56,633 bases of DNA from Nitriliruptorales bacterium (GTDB lineage: Bacteria; Actinomycetota; Nitriliruptoria; Nitriliruptorales; Nitriliruptoraceae): assembly GCA_024637135.1 (NCBI GenBank), contig JAGXFT010000078.1, positions 1 to 56,633 of the forward strand, given 5' to 3'. The stretch's first letter is position 1. Each line of letters opens with the position of its first letter. The notes beneath the pieces were generated by a model. It was not told the DNA's origin, did not search any database, and was given only the letters and a program-made list of their open reading frames with translations. Below are positions 19,157-26,771 of the stretch, in pieces. The position numbers and the translations under genes are program-made.

Positions 19157-19187
19157 TGGACCCTCACGCAACGTGAGGGCATAGGTT
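19157..19187 (+). promoter_or_regulatory. MerR-type promoter and operator of the TipA-like gene
   Basis: A perfect 19-bp inverted repeat, CCCTCACG-CAA-CGTGAGGG (19161-19179), lies between a -35-like TGGACC (19157-19162) and a -10-like TAGGTT (19182-19187). The spacer is 19 bases, the over-long spacing that MerR-family activators correct by untwisting DNA. It is 70 bases upstream of a MerR/TipA-like gene, so autoregulation is the natural reading. Confidence 0.8.
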
Positions 19188-19257
19188 CTCCTCCACTGCG
19201 GATCGCCACCACGGACCCCGATCAGCGATCAGCGACCCACGACCAGCGAGCACCCCG

Positions 19258-20064
19258 ATGGACACCGACACGCTCGACGCCGCGACCCGCGACCTCACCT
19301 CGACCTGGACGGTCGGGGAGGTGGCGCGGCTGGCCGGGACCTCCGTCCGCACGCTGCACCACTACGACGAGATCGGCCTGGTCCGACCGGCGCAGCGCTC
19401 CGACGCCGGCTACCGCCAGTACGTCGCCGACGACCTGGAACGACTGCGCGCCGTGCTGACCTGGCGGGAACTGGACTTCCCCCTGGACGAGATCGCGGTG
19501 TTGGTCGATCCGGCGACGTCCACCGACACCCGCGATGCCCTGCTCGACCAGCGCGAGCACCTCACCACCCGCATCGACCGACTGCGCCGCATCGTCGCGG
19601 CCATCGACCACCAACTGGAGGCGACCACCATGAGCGTCAACCTGACCCCGGAGGAGAAGCTGGAGGTCTTCGGCGACTGGCTCCCAGAGGAGTACGAGCA
19701 GGAGGCCGAGGAGCGCTGGGGTGACACCGACGCGTGGGAGCAGTCCCACCGCCGCACCAGCAGCTACACCAAGCAGGACTGGCTCGACATCCAGGCCGAG
19801 GTGGCCGCGATCGAGGCCGACTTCATCGGCCTGCTGGACGCCGCCGAGTCGCCGGAGGCCGCCGAGGCGATGGACGTGGCCGAGCGCCACCGTCGCCACA
19901 TCCACGTCCGCTACTACGACTGCAGTGTCGAGATGCACGAGAACCTGGGCCAGATGTACGTCCAGGACCCGCGTTTCACGGCCCACTACGACGACCAGCG
20001 CCCCGGGCTGGCCGCCTTCGTCAGCGAGGCGATCACGGCCAACGCCGTGCGCCACCTCGACTGA
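19258..20064 (+). CDS. tipA: TipA-like MerR transcriptional regulator with TipAS ligand domain
   Basis: A 268-residue regulator. Residues ~16-85 are a MerR winged helix (WTVGEVARLAGTSVRTLHHYDEIGL), followed by a dimerisation coiled coil (~90-122), and the C-terminal ~144 residues resemble the TipAS domain that traps thiopeptide antibiotics. Met125 is preceded by GGAGG (19617-19621) at a spacing of 8 bases, so the ligand domain may also be made alone from ATG 19630 as in Streptomyces, where TipAS is likewise 144 residues. A cysteine is present in the C-terminal domain (YYDCSVEMHENLG), matching the covalent drug-capture chemistry known for TipA. The promoter carries a canonical MerR operator. 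Confidence 0.88.
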   Translation: MDTDTLDAATRDLTSTWTVGEVARLAGTSVRTLHHYDEIGLVRPAQRSDAGYRQYVADDLERLRAVLTWRELDFPLDEIAVLVDPATSTDTRDALLDQREHLTTRIDRLRRIVAAIDHQLEATTMSVNLTPEEKLEVFGDWLPEEYEQEAEERWGDTDAWEQSHRRTSSYTKQDWLDIQAEVAAIEADFIGLLDAAESPEAAEAMDVAERHRRHIHVRYYDCSVEMHENLGQMYVQDPRFTAHYDDQRPGLAAFVSEAITANAVRHLD

Positions 20065-20243
20065 GTCGCCGACCTCCACATCGCCCCGCGCGCCCTGCTC
20101 CGACGGCCGCAGCGGGGCGCGCGCGTTCGTTCGAGGGGAACCGGCGTCCACGGGGGCGAGGTCGGCGGGGGTTGGAGGTGACCGGGGCCACCGGGTGCAG
20201 GGTTACCGTTGGCCGTGGTCTCCCGCCCGACACAAGGACCCGC

Positions 20244-21008
20244 ATGCCGATCACCGTGGAACCGATCACGGACACGCCCCCGGTCCGGGTCGAGCGGCCG
20301 GTGATGCTCATGGACTGGCGCGTGCTGTCCGCGCTGCACTGGCGCGTCGACCCGGCTGCGGTGGCCGCGAACCTGCCGTCCGGGCTCGAACCGGACCTGC
20401 ACGACGGCGCCGCCTGGGTCGGGCTGATCCCGTTCGACATGCGCGACATCCGACTGCCCGGGATGCCACGCGGGATCCCGTGGATCGGGAGCTTCCCCGA
20501 GACCAACATCCGCACCTACGTCCGTGGACCCGACGGCGGCCGGGGGATCTGGTTCGACTCGTTGGACATCACGCGGTCCAGTGCGGTCGCCGCGGCGCGC
20601 CTGGGTTACCAGTTGCCGTACCAGTGGGGCCGGATGTCGATCGCGCGCGACGGGCGCCGGTTCACCTACGAGGCGGCACGGCGGTGGCAGGGCACTCCGA
20701 CCAGCCGCGTGGTGGTGGCGGTCGGACGTCCCCTGGCGCCTGCAGACCGCACCCCGTTGGACGACTTCCTCGCCAATCGCTGGTCGCTGTACGCCCACGG
20801 TCCGGCCGGGCTGGTGCGGGCCCACGTGGACCACGGCCCATGGCCGCTGTTCAGCGCCAGCGTCCGCGAACTCGACGACCAGTTCGGGCGCGCGGCGGGC
20901 TACGACCTGGCCGGACCCCCGGACCACGTCCGGTTCTCGCCGGGCGTGGACGTCCGCATCGGCCTGCCGCACCGGGTCGACGTGCCCACCGGTCCGGCTG
21001 CCTCGTGA
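20244..21008 (+). CDS. DUF2071 (YqjF-like) family protein
   Basis: A 254-residue soluble protein of the DUF2071/YqjF family, seen from VMLMDWRVLSALHWRVDP near the start, GAAWVGLIPFDMRDIRLPG, FPETNIRTYV and the C-terminal ELDDQFGRAAGYDL. The family is related to acetoacetate decarboxylase-like folds but its activity is unknown. The ATG follows AAGGACC by a few bases. TACCGT near 20206 could be the -10. It stands alone between tipA and the DUF885 gene, both in the same direction with long spacers. Confidence 0.75.
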   Translation: MPITVEPITDTPPVRVERPVMLMDWRVLSALHWRVDPAAVAANLPSGLEPDLHDGAAWVGLIPFDMRDIRLPGMPRGIPWIGSFPETNIRTYVRGPDGGRGIWFDSLDITRSSAVAAARLGYQLPYQWGRMSIARDGRRFTYEAARRWQGTPTSRVVVAVGRPLAPADRTPLDDFLANRWSLYAHGPAGLVRAHVDHGPWPLFSASVRELDDQFGRAAGYDLAGPPDHVRFSPGVDVRIGLPHRVDVPTGPAAS

Positions 21009-21069
21009 CCGCCGTGGCGCGGACGCGTTAGCGTGCGAGCCCGTTGCCGTGCCTTCCGGAGTCCACACC

Positions 21070-22743
21070 ATGACCGATGCCTTCGCCGTCAGCGATGCCT
21101 ACGTCGACGAGGTCCTCGCGCGCAGTCCGCTGGCCGCCACCTCGTTCGGCATCCCCGGCCGTGACCACCTGTGGGACGACTTCTCACCGGTCGCGCACGA
21201 CGCCTGGGCGGACCTGTGGCAGACCACGCGGCGGGCCCTGGCCCCCCATCTCGACGACGCCGACCACCACCAGGCCCACGCCGCCCGGGTGCTGTCGGCC
21301 AATCTCGACGAACACCTGGCCTCGCATGCCGCCGGCGACCACCTCCGCGACCTGAACCACCTCGCCTGTCCCTTCACCGAGATCCGCGACATCTTCGACC
21401 TCATGGACCGGTCGACCCCGGCGGCGTGGCGGGCGATCACGGCGCGGTTGGCCACGATCGACCAGCCGTTGGCCGGGTATCGGGCGACGTTGGAACGTGG
21501 TCGCGAGGCTGGACGGGTCGCGGCCGCACGGCAGGTCCGCTCCGTGGTCGAGCAGGCGCGCGTGCTGGCGGGTCCGTCGTCGTCGTGGCACGCCTACCCG
21601 GACGCGGCCCGCGAGGCCGGCGTCGACGAAGCGGCCGTCACGACCCTGTCGGCGTCGATCGTCACGGCCACCACCGCGGTCGCCCGCTTCGCCGACTGGC
21701 TGGAGGCCGACCTGTTCCCGGTCGCGCCGACCGTCGACGCGGTCGGGCCCGACCGCTACGCGCGCGCCGCCGACCGCTACATCGGCGACGACCTCGACCT
21801 CGCCGAGACCTACGACTGGGGCTGGCGCGAACTGGCCCGCATCCGGGAGGAGATGGAGGCGGTGGCACTGCGGATCGACCCCGGCGCCGACATGGCCGCC
21901 GTCGTCGAGCAGTTGGAGTCGGACCCGGCCGAGGCGGCTCCGTCCCCGGCCGACTTCGCCGCGTTCGTGCAGCAACGCCTGGACGAGGCGGTCCACCAAC
22001 TGGACGGCGTGCACTTCGACCTGCCGGGCAAGATGAAGGCCGTCACCGTCAACCTCGCGCCGGCCGGGGGGGCGCTGGGCGCGTGGTACATCAACCCGTC
22101 CGAGGACTTCGTCCGTCCCGGGTCGGTGTGGTACTCGCTGGGTGACAAGCAGGCGGTCCCGTTGTGGCAGGAGGTCTCGACCGCCTACCACGAGGGGTTC
22201 CCGGGCCACCACCTGCAGGTGGCCACCGTCATGGATCGTGCCGACGTGCTGTCGCGCGCCCACCGGATGCTGGTCTGGTACCCGGGCTACGGCGAGGGCT
22301 GGGCGCTGTACGCCGAGCGCCTGATGGACGAACTCGGCTTCTTCGAGCGCCCGGCATACCGATTCGGGATGCTGGCGAGCCACGCCTTCCGGGCCGCCCG
22401 CGTCGTCGTCGACCTGGGCCTGCACCTGGGCCTGCCGATCCCCGACGACGCGCCCCTGCACCCGGGGGGCACGTGGGGATTCGAGGTGGCGGTGGACTAC
22501 ATGCACGTGGTCGGCCTGCAGCCCCGCGACGTCGCGACCTCGGAGGTCAAGCGCTACCTGGGCTGGCCCGCGCAGGCCATCAGCTACAAGGTCGGGGAGC
22601 GGGCCATCCTGGCCATCCGCGACGAACTGCGCGACCGCGCTCGGCGCGAGCAGGTCGACTTCGACCTTGAGCAGTTCCACCGGGACGTGCTGGACGGCGG
22701 GGCGCTGCGGATCGACCACCTGCGCGAGCGCCTGCTGGGCTGA
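21070..22743 (+). CDS. DUF885 family metallopeptidase-like protein
   Basis: A 557-residue cytoplasmic protein of the DUF885 family. The zinc-binding motif HEGFPGHH (374-381) is an HExxxGHH variant characteristic of the family; an ordered helical body and the PGYGEGWALYAERLMDELG motif follow, which supplies the third ligand in related peptidases. Substrates are unknown. TAGCGT near 21029 is a possible -10. The start ATG is followed by a typical MTDAFAVSDAYVDEVL opening. Confidence 0.85.
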   Translation: MTDAFAVSDAYVDEVLARSPLAATSFGIPGRDHLWDDFSPVAHDAWADLWQTTRRALAPHLDDADHHQAHAARVLSANLDEHLASHAAGDHLRDLNHLACPFTEIRDIFDLMDRSTPAAWRAITARLATIDQPLAGYRATLERGREAGRVAAARQVRSVVEQARVLAGPSSSWHAYPDAAREAGVDEAAVTTLSASIVTATTAVARFADWLEADLFPVAPTVDAVGPDRYARAADRYIGDDLDLAETYDWGWRELARIREEMEAVALRIDPGADMAAVVEQLESDPAEAAPSPADFAAFVQQRLDEAVHQLDGVHFDLPGKMKAVTVNLAPAGGALGAWYINPSEDFVRPGSVWYSLGDKQAVPLWQEVSTAYHEGFPGHHLQVATVMDRADVLSRAHRMLVWYPGYGEGWALYAERLMDELGFFERPAYRFGMLASHAFRAARVVVDLGLHLGLPIPDDAPLHPGGTWGFEVAVDYMHVVGLQPRDVATSEVKRYLGWPAQAISYKVGERAILAIRDELRDRARREQVDFDLEQFHRDVLDGGALRIDHLRERLLG

Positions 22744-22837
22744 CCACTGTTCCTCGATCAGGTTCGCAGGACTCGCTGCTCGTCGTGCGCCGGAACCTGC
22801 CACGATGGTGACAGCCGCACCGAGAAGGGACGACGAC

Positions 22838-23344
22838 GTGAAGCAGTTGCTGGTGATGCGCCATGGGAAGTCGGACTGGGCCGCCGGCACCAGCGACCAC
22901 GCCCGCCCGCTGAACCCTCGCGGTGTTGCCGCGGCGGAGCGGGTCGGACGGGTCCTGACCGGGATGGGACTGGTGCCCGACGCGGTGGTCACCTCGAGCG
23001 CCATCCGGGCCGCCACCACCGCTGAACGGGTCGTCGCCGCGGGCGGCTGGGACGTCGAGGTGACGGCCACGGACATCTTCTACGAGGCGTCGGTGGACGG
23101 GGTGCTGGCCCACCTGGCGCACGTCGTCGACGATGTCAACCGGCTGCTCGTCACCGGCCACATGCCGACCTGGGGTGGGCTGGTCTGGCGGCTGACCGGG
23201 GCGTCCGTGGCGATGCGGACCGCCACCGTTGCCGTGATCGACCTCCGGCTCGGCCGGTCCTGGGCCCATGACGGCGACCTGTCCGGCGAGCTGGTCGCCC
23301 TCCTCCAACCCCGCCACCTCGCCGCCCTCGACCACGGCACCTGA
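22838..23344 (+). CDS. SixA-like histidine phosphatase
   Basis: A 168-residue member of the histidine phosphatase superfamily, compact like SixA. The RHG motif (Arg8-His9-Gly10) holds the phospho-accepting histidine; SSAIRAATTAERV gives the second arginine and VTGHMP (His108) completes the site. SixA removes phosphate from phosphohistidine in signalling proteins; whether this one acts on proteins or small molecules cannot be told. GTG at 22838 is chosen because GAGAAGGGA lies 7 bases upstream; ATG 22805 in the same frame lacks one. It converges with the SirB1-like gene across a structured 295-base region. Confidence 0.85.
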   Translation: MKQLLVMRHGKSDWAAGTSDHARPLNPRGVAAAERVGRVLTGMGLVPDAVVTSSAIRAATTAERVVAAGGWDVEVTATDIFYEASVDGVLAHLAHVVDDVNRLLVTGHMPTWGGLVWRLTGASVAMRTATVAVIDLRLGRSWAHDGDLSGELVALLQPRHLAALDHGT

Positions 23345-23394
23345 TCGGGGGTCGTCCGGCACGTCGTCGCGGCGGATTCTGCGTCGCCCTCAAC

Positions 23395-23580
23395 AGTGAC
23401 AGCTGGTCCGTACATTGAACCGTCGGTGTGTCGCGAGCCCCCGGACCACCCCACACGCACGGCTGAGGAGGAACCGGGGCTCCCCCCTTGGGGGGAGCAT
23501 GCGGCCGCCCAACCCCGCTCGAACGACCGGCACGCTCGATCCAGCCGGGCGGCCGCCGTGGGGGGTCCGGGAGATCCGAC
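23395..23580. ncRNA. structured intergenic region, possible RNA gene or bidirectional terminator
   Basis: Between two convergent stop codons lies a run of strong inverted repeats: GGTCCG/CGGACC with a near-complementary CCGTCGGTGTG/CACACGCACGG inside, a perfect 9-bp hairpin GCTCCCCCC-TT-GGGGGGAGC (23479-23498), and a perfect 10-bp pair GCGGCCGCCC (23501-23510) / GGGCGGCCGC (23547-23556) enclosing 36 bases. No coding frame is convincing. No known RNA family was recognised; the strand is undetermined and no good promoter was found. Confidence 0.35.
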
Positions 23581-23639
23581 GGCAAGGAGCGCCCCAGCGC
23601 GACGACGCCGTCGGAGCGACCCTGAGAACGACCCCCGAC

Positions 23640-24467
23640 TCAGTTCAACTTCGCACGGGCGCGGACGGCGCGGGCGCGGATGTCCTCGGCGTCACCGAAG
23701 TCGTCACCACCGAGGTCGAGGTAGGCCTCGAACTCGTCGGCGGCCTCGCCGTAGCGGCCGATGTGCGTGAGCAACTCGCCCCGTGCCTTGTGGTCGTCGG
23801 GGATGGTGTTGGGGAGCAACAGCTTGAGTTCCACGGTCCACAGTGCGGCCGGCACCCGTCCCTGCGCGGTGTAGTCGCGGGTGAGGTTGTTGAGGATGCG
23901 CCGCACGACCATGGTGGGCGAGGTGGGGCGAAGGTGGGAGCGCGTGAACGGGACCCGGCCGGCGGTTGCGACCCGCAGGCGTTCGGCCAGTTCCTCGGTG
24001 GGGACGCTGGCGCCGTGGTCGAACGGGTCGAGCACTGCGGGTCGCTCCGGGTCGCCGACCCCGAGGTAGAAGTGCCCGGGCTGGGAGATGCCCCAGGCAG
24101 GCAGCCCGGCCCGACGGGCGATGGCGACGTACAGGACGGTCAGCACGATCGGCAGGCCGTGGTGTCGGTCCATGACCTCGACGAGCAGCGCGTTGTCGGG
24201 GTCGTGGTAGTCCGCGCCCGCCCCGCCGAAGCCGTGCTGTCGACCGAGGAAGCCACGGAGGGCGGCGGCGGCCTCGAGGTCGTCGTGGTCGTCCCACCAC
24301 AGCCCGAAGGCGTCGGCGAGGGCGTCGATCCGCAGCAGCGCCATGTCGACCTCGAGGTCGGGGCGCGCCTCGGCATTGACCAGCAGGGCGGCCTCGGCGA
24401 GGTCGGCGTCGGACTGCCGGACCAGCCGTGCGAGGCGTCGTCGCGTGTCGGTCGTCGGTACTCCCAT
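23640..24467 (-). CDS. SirB1-like transglutaminase-fold protein
   Basis: A 275-residue protein with a SirB1 N-terminal transglutaminase-like domain: LVEVMDRHHGLPIVLTVLYVAIARRAGL and ISQPGHFYLGV are hallmark segments. The C-terminal part is helical with a TPR-like stretch (LTHIGRYGEAADEFEAYLDLG). The biochemical role is unknown. TAGCCT on the minus strand (24481-24476) is 8 bases from the ATG with no ribosome-binding site, which suggests a leaderless mRNA. It diverges from the crotonase gene. Confidence 0.82.
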   Translation of the reverse strand: MGVPTTDTRRRLARLVRQSDADLAEAALLVNAEARPDLEVDMALLRIDALADAFGLWWDDHDDLEAAAALRGFLGRQHGFGGAGADYHDPDNALLVEVMDRHHGLPIVLTVLYVAIARRAGLPAWGISQPGHFYLGVGDPERPAVLDPFDHGASVPTEELAERLRVATAGRVPFTRSHLRPTSPTMVVRRILNNLTRDYTAQGRVPAALWTVELKLLLPNTIPDDHKARGELLTHIGRYGEAADEFEAYLDLGGDDFGDAEDIRARAVRARAKLN

Positions 24468-24620
24468 GCCCCGGCAGGCTAGCGTCCGGCCCGCGGGCGC
24501 CCGTGGACGCCGGGCGGGGCACGGGGGTCGTTTCCGGCTCCCGTTGCGGCCCGTCCGCTGCGAGTGCCCCGGGCCTCACCACGTCCGCCTCCCGTCGCCG
24601 ACCTCGCCACAGGACCCGCC

Positions 24621-25397
24621 ATGTCCACCACGGAGCAGGACCCGCCGCTGCGGGTGTCACGGCGCGCGACCGAGGCCGGCCCGGTGGCGGTGGTGACCAT
24701 GGATCGTCCGGCGGCCCGCAACGCGATGTCGACAGCGATGTTGGTGGCGTGGCTGGACACGCTCGACGACCTCGAGGGTGACGACGACGTGATCGGCCTG
24801 GTGGTCGCGGGATCGAGCCCGGCATTCTCCGCCGGGGCGGACGTCCGCGAGGACCTGGCCGACGGCGGCCGTCGCCGGATGGAGTTGTTCACGCTGCTGT
24901 ACGAGCGACTCGCGCTGACGTCCCTGCCGACGGTGGCGGTGCTGGCGGGTGCCGCGGTCGGTGGCGGCGTCGAGGTGGCGGCGGCCTGCGACCTGCGGGT
25001 GGCCGAGCCCGGCGCCTGGATCCGGTTCCCGGGCGTGCGCCTGGGCTGGCCGGTGGGCACCGCCCGCACCATCGGGTTGGTGGGACTCGGGACTGCACGG
25101 GACTGGGTGCTGTCGTCGCGGGACGTGGGCCTGGACGAACTGGTCACCAGCGGGTTCGTGCAGCGCTCGGTGGCCGCGGGTGCGGGGCTGGACGAAGCGG
25201 TGGCGTGGCTGGCGATGGTGGGCTCGCGCAACCGTGACACCGTGGCGGTGCTCAAGCGCCTGTTCAACGACTCGTCCGGCCTGCGGGACCGGGTCATGTT
25301 CGAAAACGATGCCCTGCGCGCCACGGCCGAGTCGGGACCGTTGCCACCGGGCCTCGACGTCGACGTCCCGCGCACGATCCGGCCACGTCGTCGCTGA
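24621..25397 (+). CDS. enoyl-CoA hydratase/isomerase (crotonase) family protein
   Basis: A 258-residue crotonase-fold protein. The CoA-binding oxyanion loop is present (AFSAGADVRED, ~68-78, and GGGVEVAAACDLR). The first catalytic glutamate is kept as Glu118, but the position of the second is Gly138 (FPGVRLGWP instead of PEVxLG), so simple hydratase activity is doubtful; an isomerase, hydrolase or degenerate member is possible. The C terminus is short and basic. It stands between divergent and co-directional neighbours with no pathway context. Confidence 0.82.
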   Translation: MSTTEQDPPLRVSRRATEAGPVAVVTMDRPAARNAMSTAMLVAWLDTLDDLEGDDDVIGLVVAGSSPAFSAGADVREDLADGGRRRMELFTLLYERLALTSLPTVAVLAGAAVGGGVEVAAACDLRVAEPGAWIRFPGVRLGWPVGTARTIGLVGLGTARDWVLSSRDVGLDELVTSGFVQRSVAAGAGLDEAVAWLAMVGSRNRDTVAVLKRLFNDSSGLRDRVMFENDALRATAESGPLPPGLDVDVPRTIRPRRR

Positions 25398-25565
25398 CGC
25401 CCGGCGTGACGATGGCGGCCGCATGGCGGGCCCGCCGGACGGTGCCGACGGAGCCGCGTCCGGCCACGTCCACGGCACGGCGCAGGGCACTGTCGGAGGG
25501 GCGCCCGTCTACGCTCGACCGCGCCGGTCGACGCCCGGCCCTCGATGCTGACAGCGGAGTCGCTC

Positions 25566-26549
25566 GTGCCCGATCCCTCTCGTCCCGATCGCAACCTCGC
25601 GCTGGAGATCGTGCGGGTGACCGAGGCCGCTGCGCTGGCGTCGGCGCGCTGGCAGGGCCGGGGGGACAAGGAGGCTGGCGACCAGGCCGCCGTCGACGCC
25701 ATGCGCAAGATGCTGTCGAGCGTGGAGATGGACGGCACGGTGATCATCGGCGAGGGGGAGAAGGACGAGGCCCCCATGCTGTTCAACGGCGAGCGGGTCG
25801 GGACCGGCCATGCCCCCGAGGTCGACATCGCCGTGGACCCCGTCGACGGCACGCGCCTGCTGGCCGAGGGACGCCCCGGGGCGATCGCGGTCCTTGCCGC
25901 GGCCCCGACCGGCACCATGTTCGACCCCGGTCCAGCCGTCTACATGCACAAGCTCGTGGTCGCCGCCGACGCCGCCGACGTCGTCGAACTCGACATGCCG
26001 ATCCCTGACCTGTTGGCGGCCGTGGCGCGCGCGACCCACAAGCGCATCGGCGACCTGACCGTGATGATGCTCGACCGGCCCCGCCACGACGAGTTCAAGG
26101 AGCAGGTGCGCCACGCCGGGGCCCGCCTCAACCTCATCATGGACGGCGACGTCGCCGGTGGCGTGTCGGCCGCGTGGTCGTCGCGCCCGTCTGTCGACCT
26201 GCTCTACGGCATCGGTGGCACGCCCGAGGGTGTCACCACCGCCTGCGGAGTCCATGCCCTGGGCGGTCGGATCCTCGGTCGGATGTGGGCGCGCGACGAC
26301 CGGGACCGGTCGGACCTCGTCAATGCCGGCTACGACCTGGACCTCGTGCTGGACACCCACGACCTGGTCGCGTCGGACGACTGCTTCCTGGCCTGCACCG
26401 GCATCACCCCCAGCGAGTTGCTCCGCGGGGTCGCCTTCGACGGCGACGGGGCGACCACGGAGTCGTTGATGATGCGTGGCACGTCCGGCACCGTGCGCCG
26501 GGTGCGCGCCCAGCACCGCCTCGACAAGGTCGAGGCGTACGGGGGCTGA
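25566..26549 (+). CDS. glpX: class II fructose-1,6-bisphosphatase
   Basis: The enzyme dephosphorylates fructose-1,6-bisphosphate in gluconeogenesis. Family motifs are complete: RWQGRGDKEAGDQAAVDAMR, IIGEGEKDEAPML with metal-binding glutamates, DPVDGT, and GIGGTPEGV. GTG at 25566 gives the usual start close to RNLALEIVRVTEAAA and has GGAG 6 bases upstream; an in-frame ATG at 25545 has none. TACGCT at 25510-25515 is a possible -10. The phosphate operon begins 222 bases downstream with its own control region. Confidence 0.95.
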   Translation: MPDPSRPDRNLALEIVRVTEAAALASARWQGRGDKEAGDQAAVDAMRKMLSSVEMDGTVIIGEGEKDEAPMLFNGERVGTGHAPEVDIAVDPVDGTRLLAEGRPGAIAVLAAAPTGTMFDPGPAVYMHKLVVAADAADVVELDMPIPDLLAAVARATHKRIGDLTVMMLDRPRHDEFKEQVRHAGARLNLIMDGDVAGGVSAAWSSRPSVDLLYGIGGTPEGVTTACGVHALGGRILGRMWARDDRDRSDLVNAGYDLDLVLDTHDLVASDDCFLACTGITPSELLRGVAFDGDGATTESLMMRGTSGTVRRVRAQHRLDKVEAYGG

Positions 26550-26659
26550 AGGCAACGGCGCCGTTTCGGTGGGGCGGGTGCGCGGGGTGGGCTGCGCAAG
26601 CGCTCGCTCGACGTGCAACCAGATCCCATGACAGGTCTCGGAAAGATATCTGGGCACGT

Positions 26660-26681
26660 GTTCAGGCTCCGTTCACCTTCG
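26660..26681 (+). promoter_or_regulatory. PHO-box-like direct repeat upstream of pstS
   Basis: Two adjacent 11-base units, GTTCAGGCTCC and GTTCACCTTCG, match the GTTCA-type direct repeats bound by PhoP/RegX3-class regulators in actinobacteria. They lie 90 bases before pstS, the first gene of an operon that also encodes the regulator. A third GGTTCACC occurs at 26711-26718. Confidence 0.7.
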
Positions 26682-26701
26682 GGAAAGGGTGTGGCGACGT
26701 G

Positions 26702-26736
26702 CCCCTCGTAGGTTCACCACCACGTCCTACGAGGGG
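26702..26736 (+). other. perfect 11-bp hairpin in the pstS leader
   Basis: CCCCTCGTAGG (26702-26712) and CCTACGAGGGG (26726-26736) pair perfectly around a 13-base loop, 35 bases before the pstS start. It may be a leader structure, an attenuator-like element, or, read the other way, the terminator of glpX. No T-run follows. Confidence 0.55.
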
Positions 26737-26771
26737 CCTCGGAGCCCCGCATCCCACAGGAGCCTTTCACC

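Noticed and set aside
23461-23520. Resemblance to an actinobacterial c-di-AMP (ydaO-yuaA) riboswitch (GAGGAACCGGGG)
   Set aside because: The 3' GACAGCTAAC-type segment and the expected order of motifs are missing, and no downstream gene on that strand starts here.
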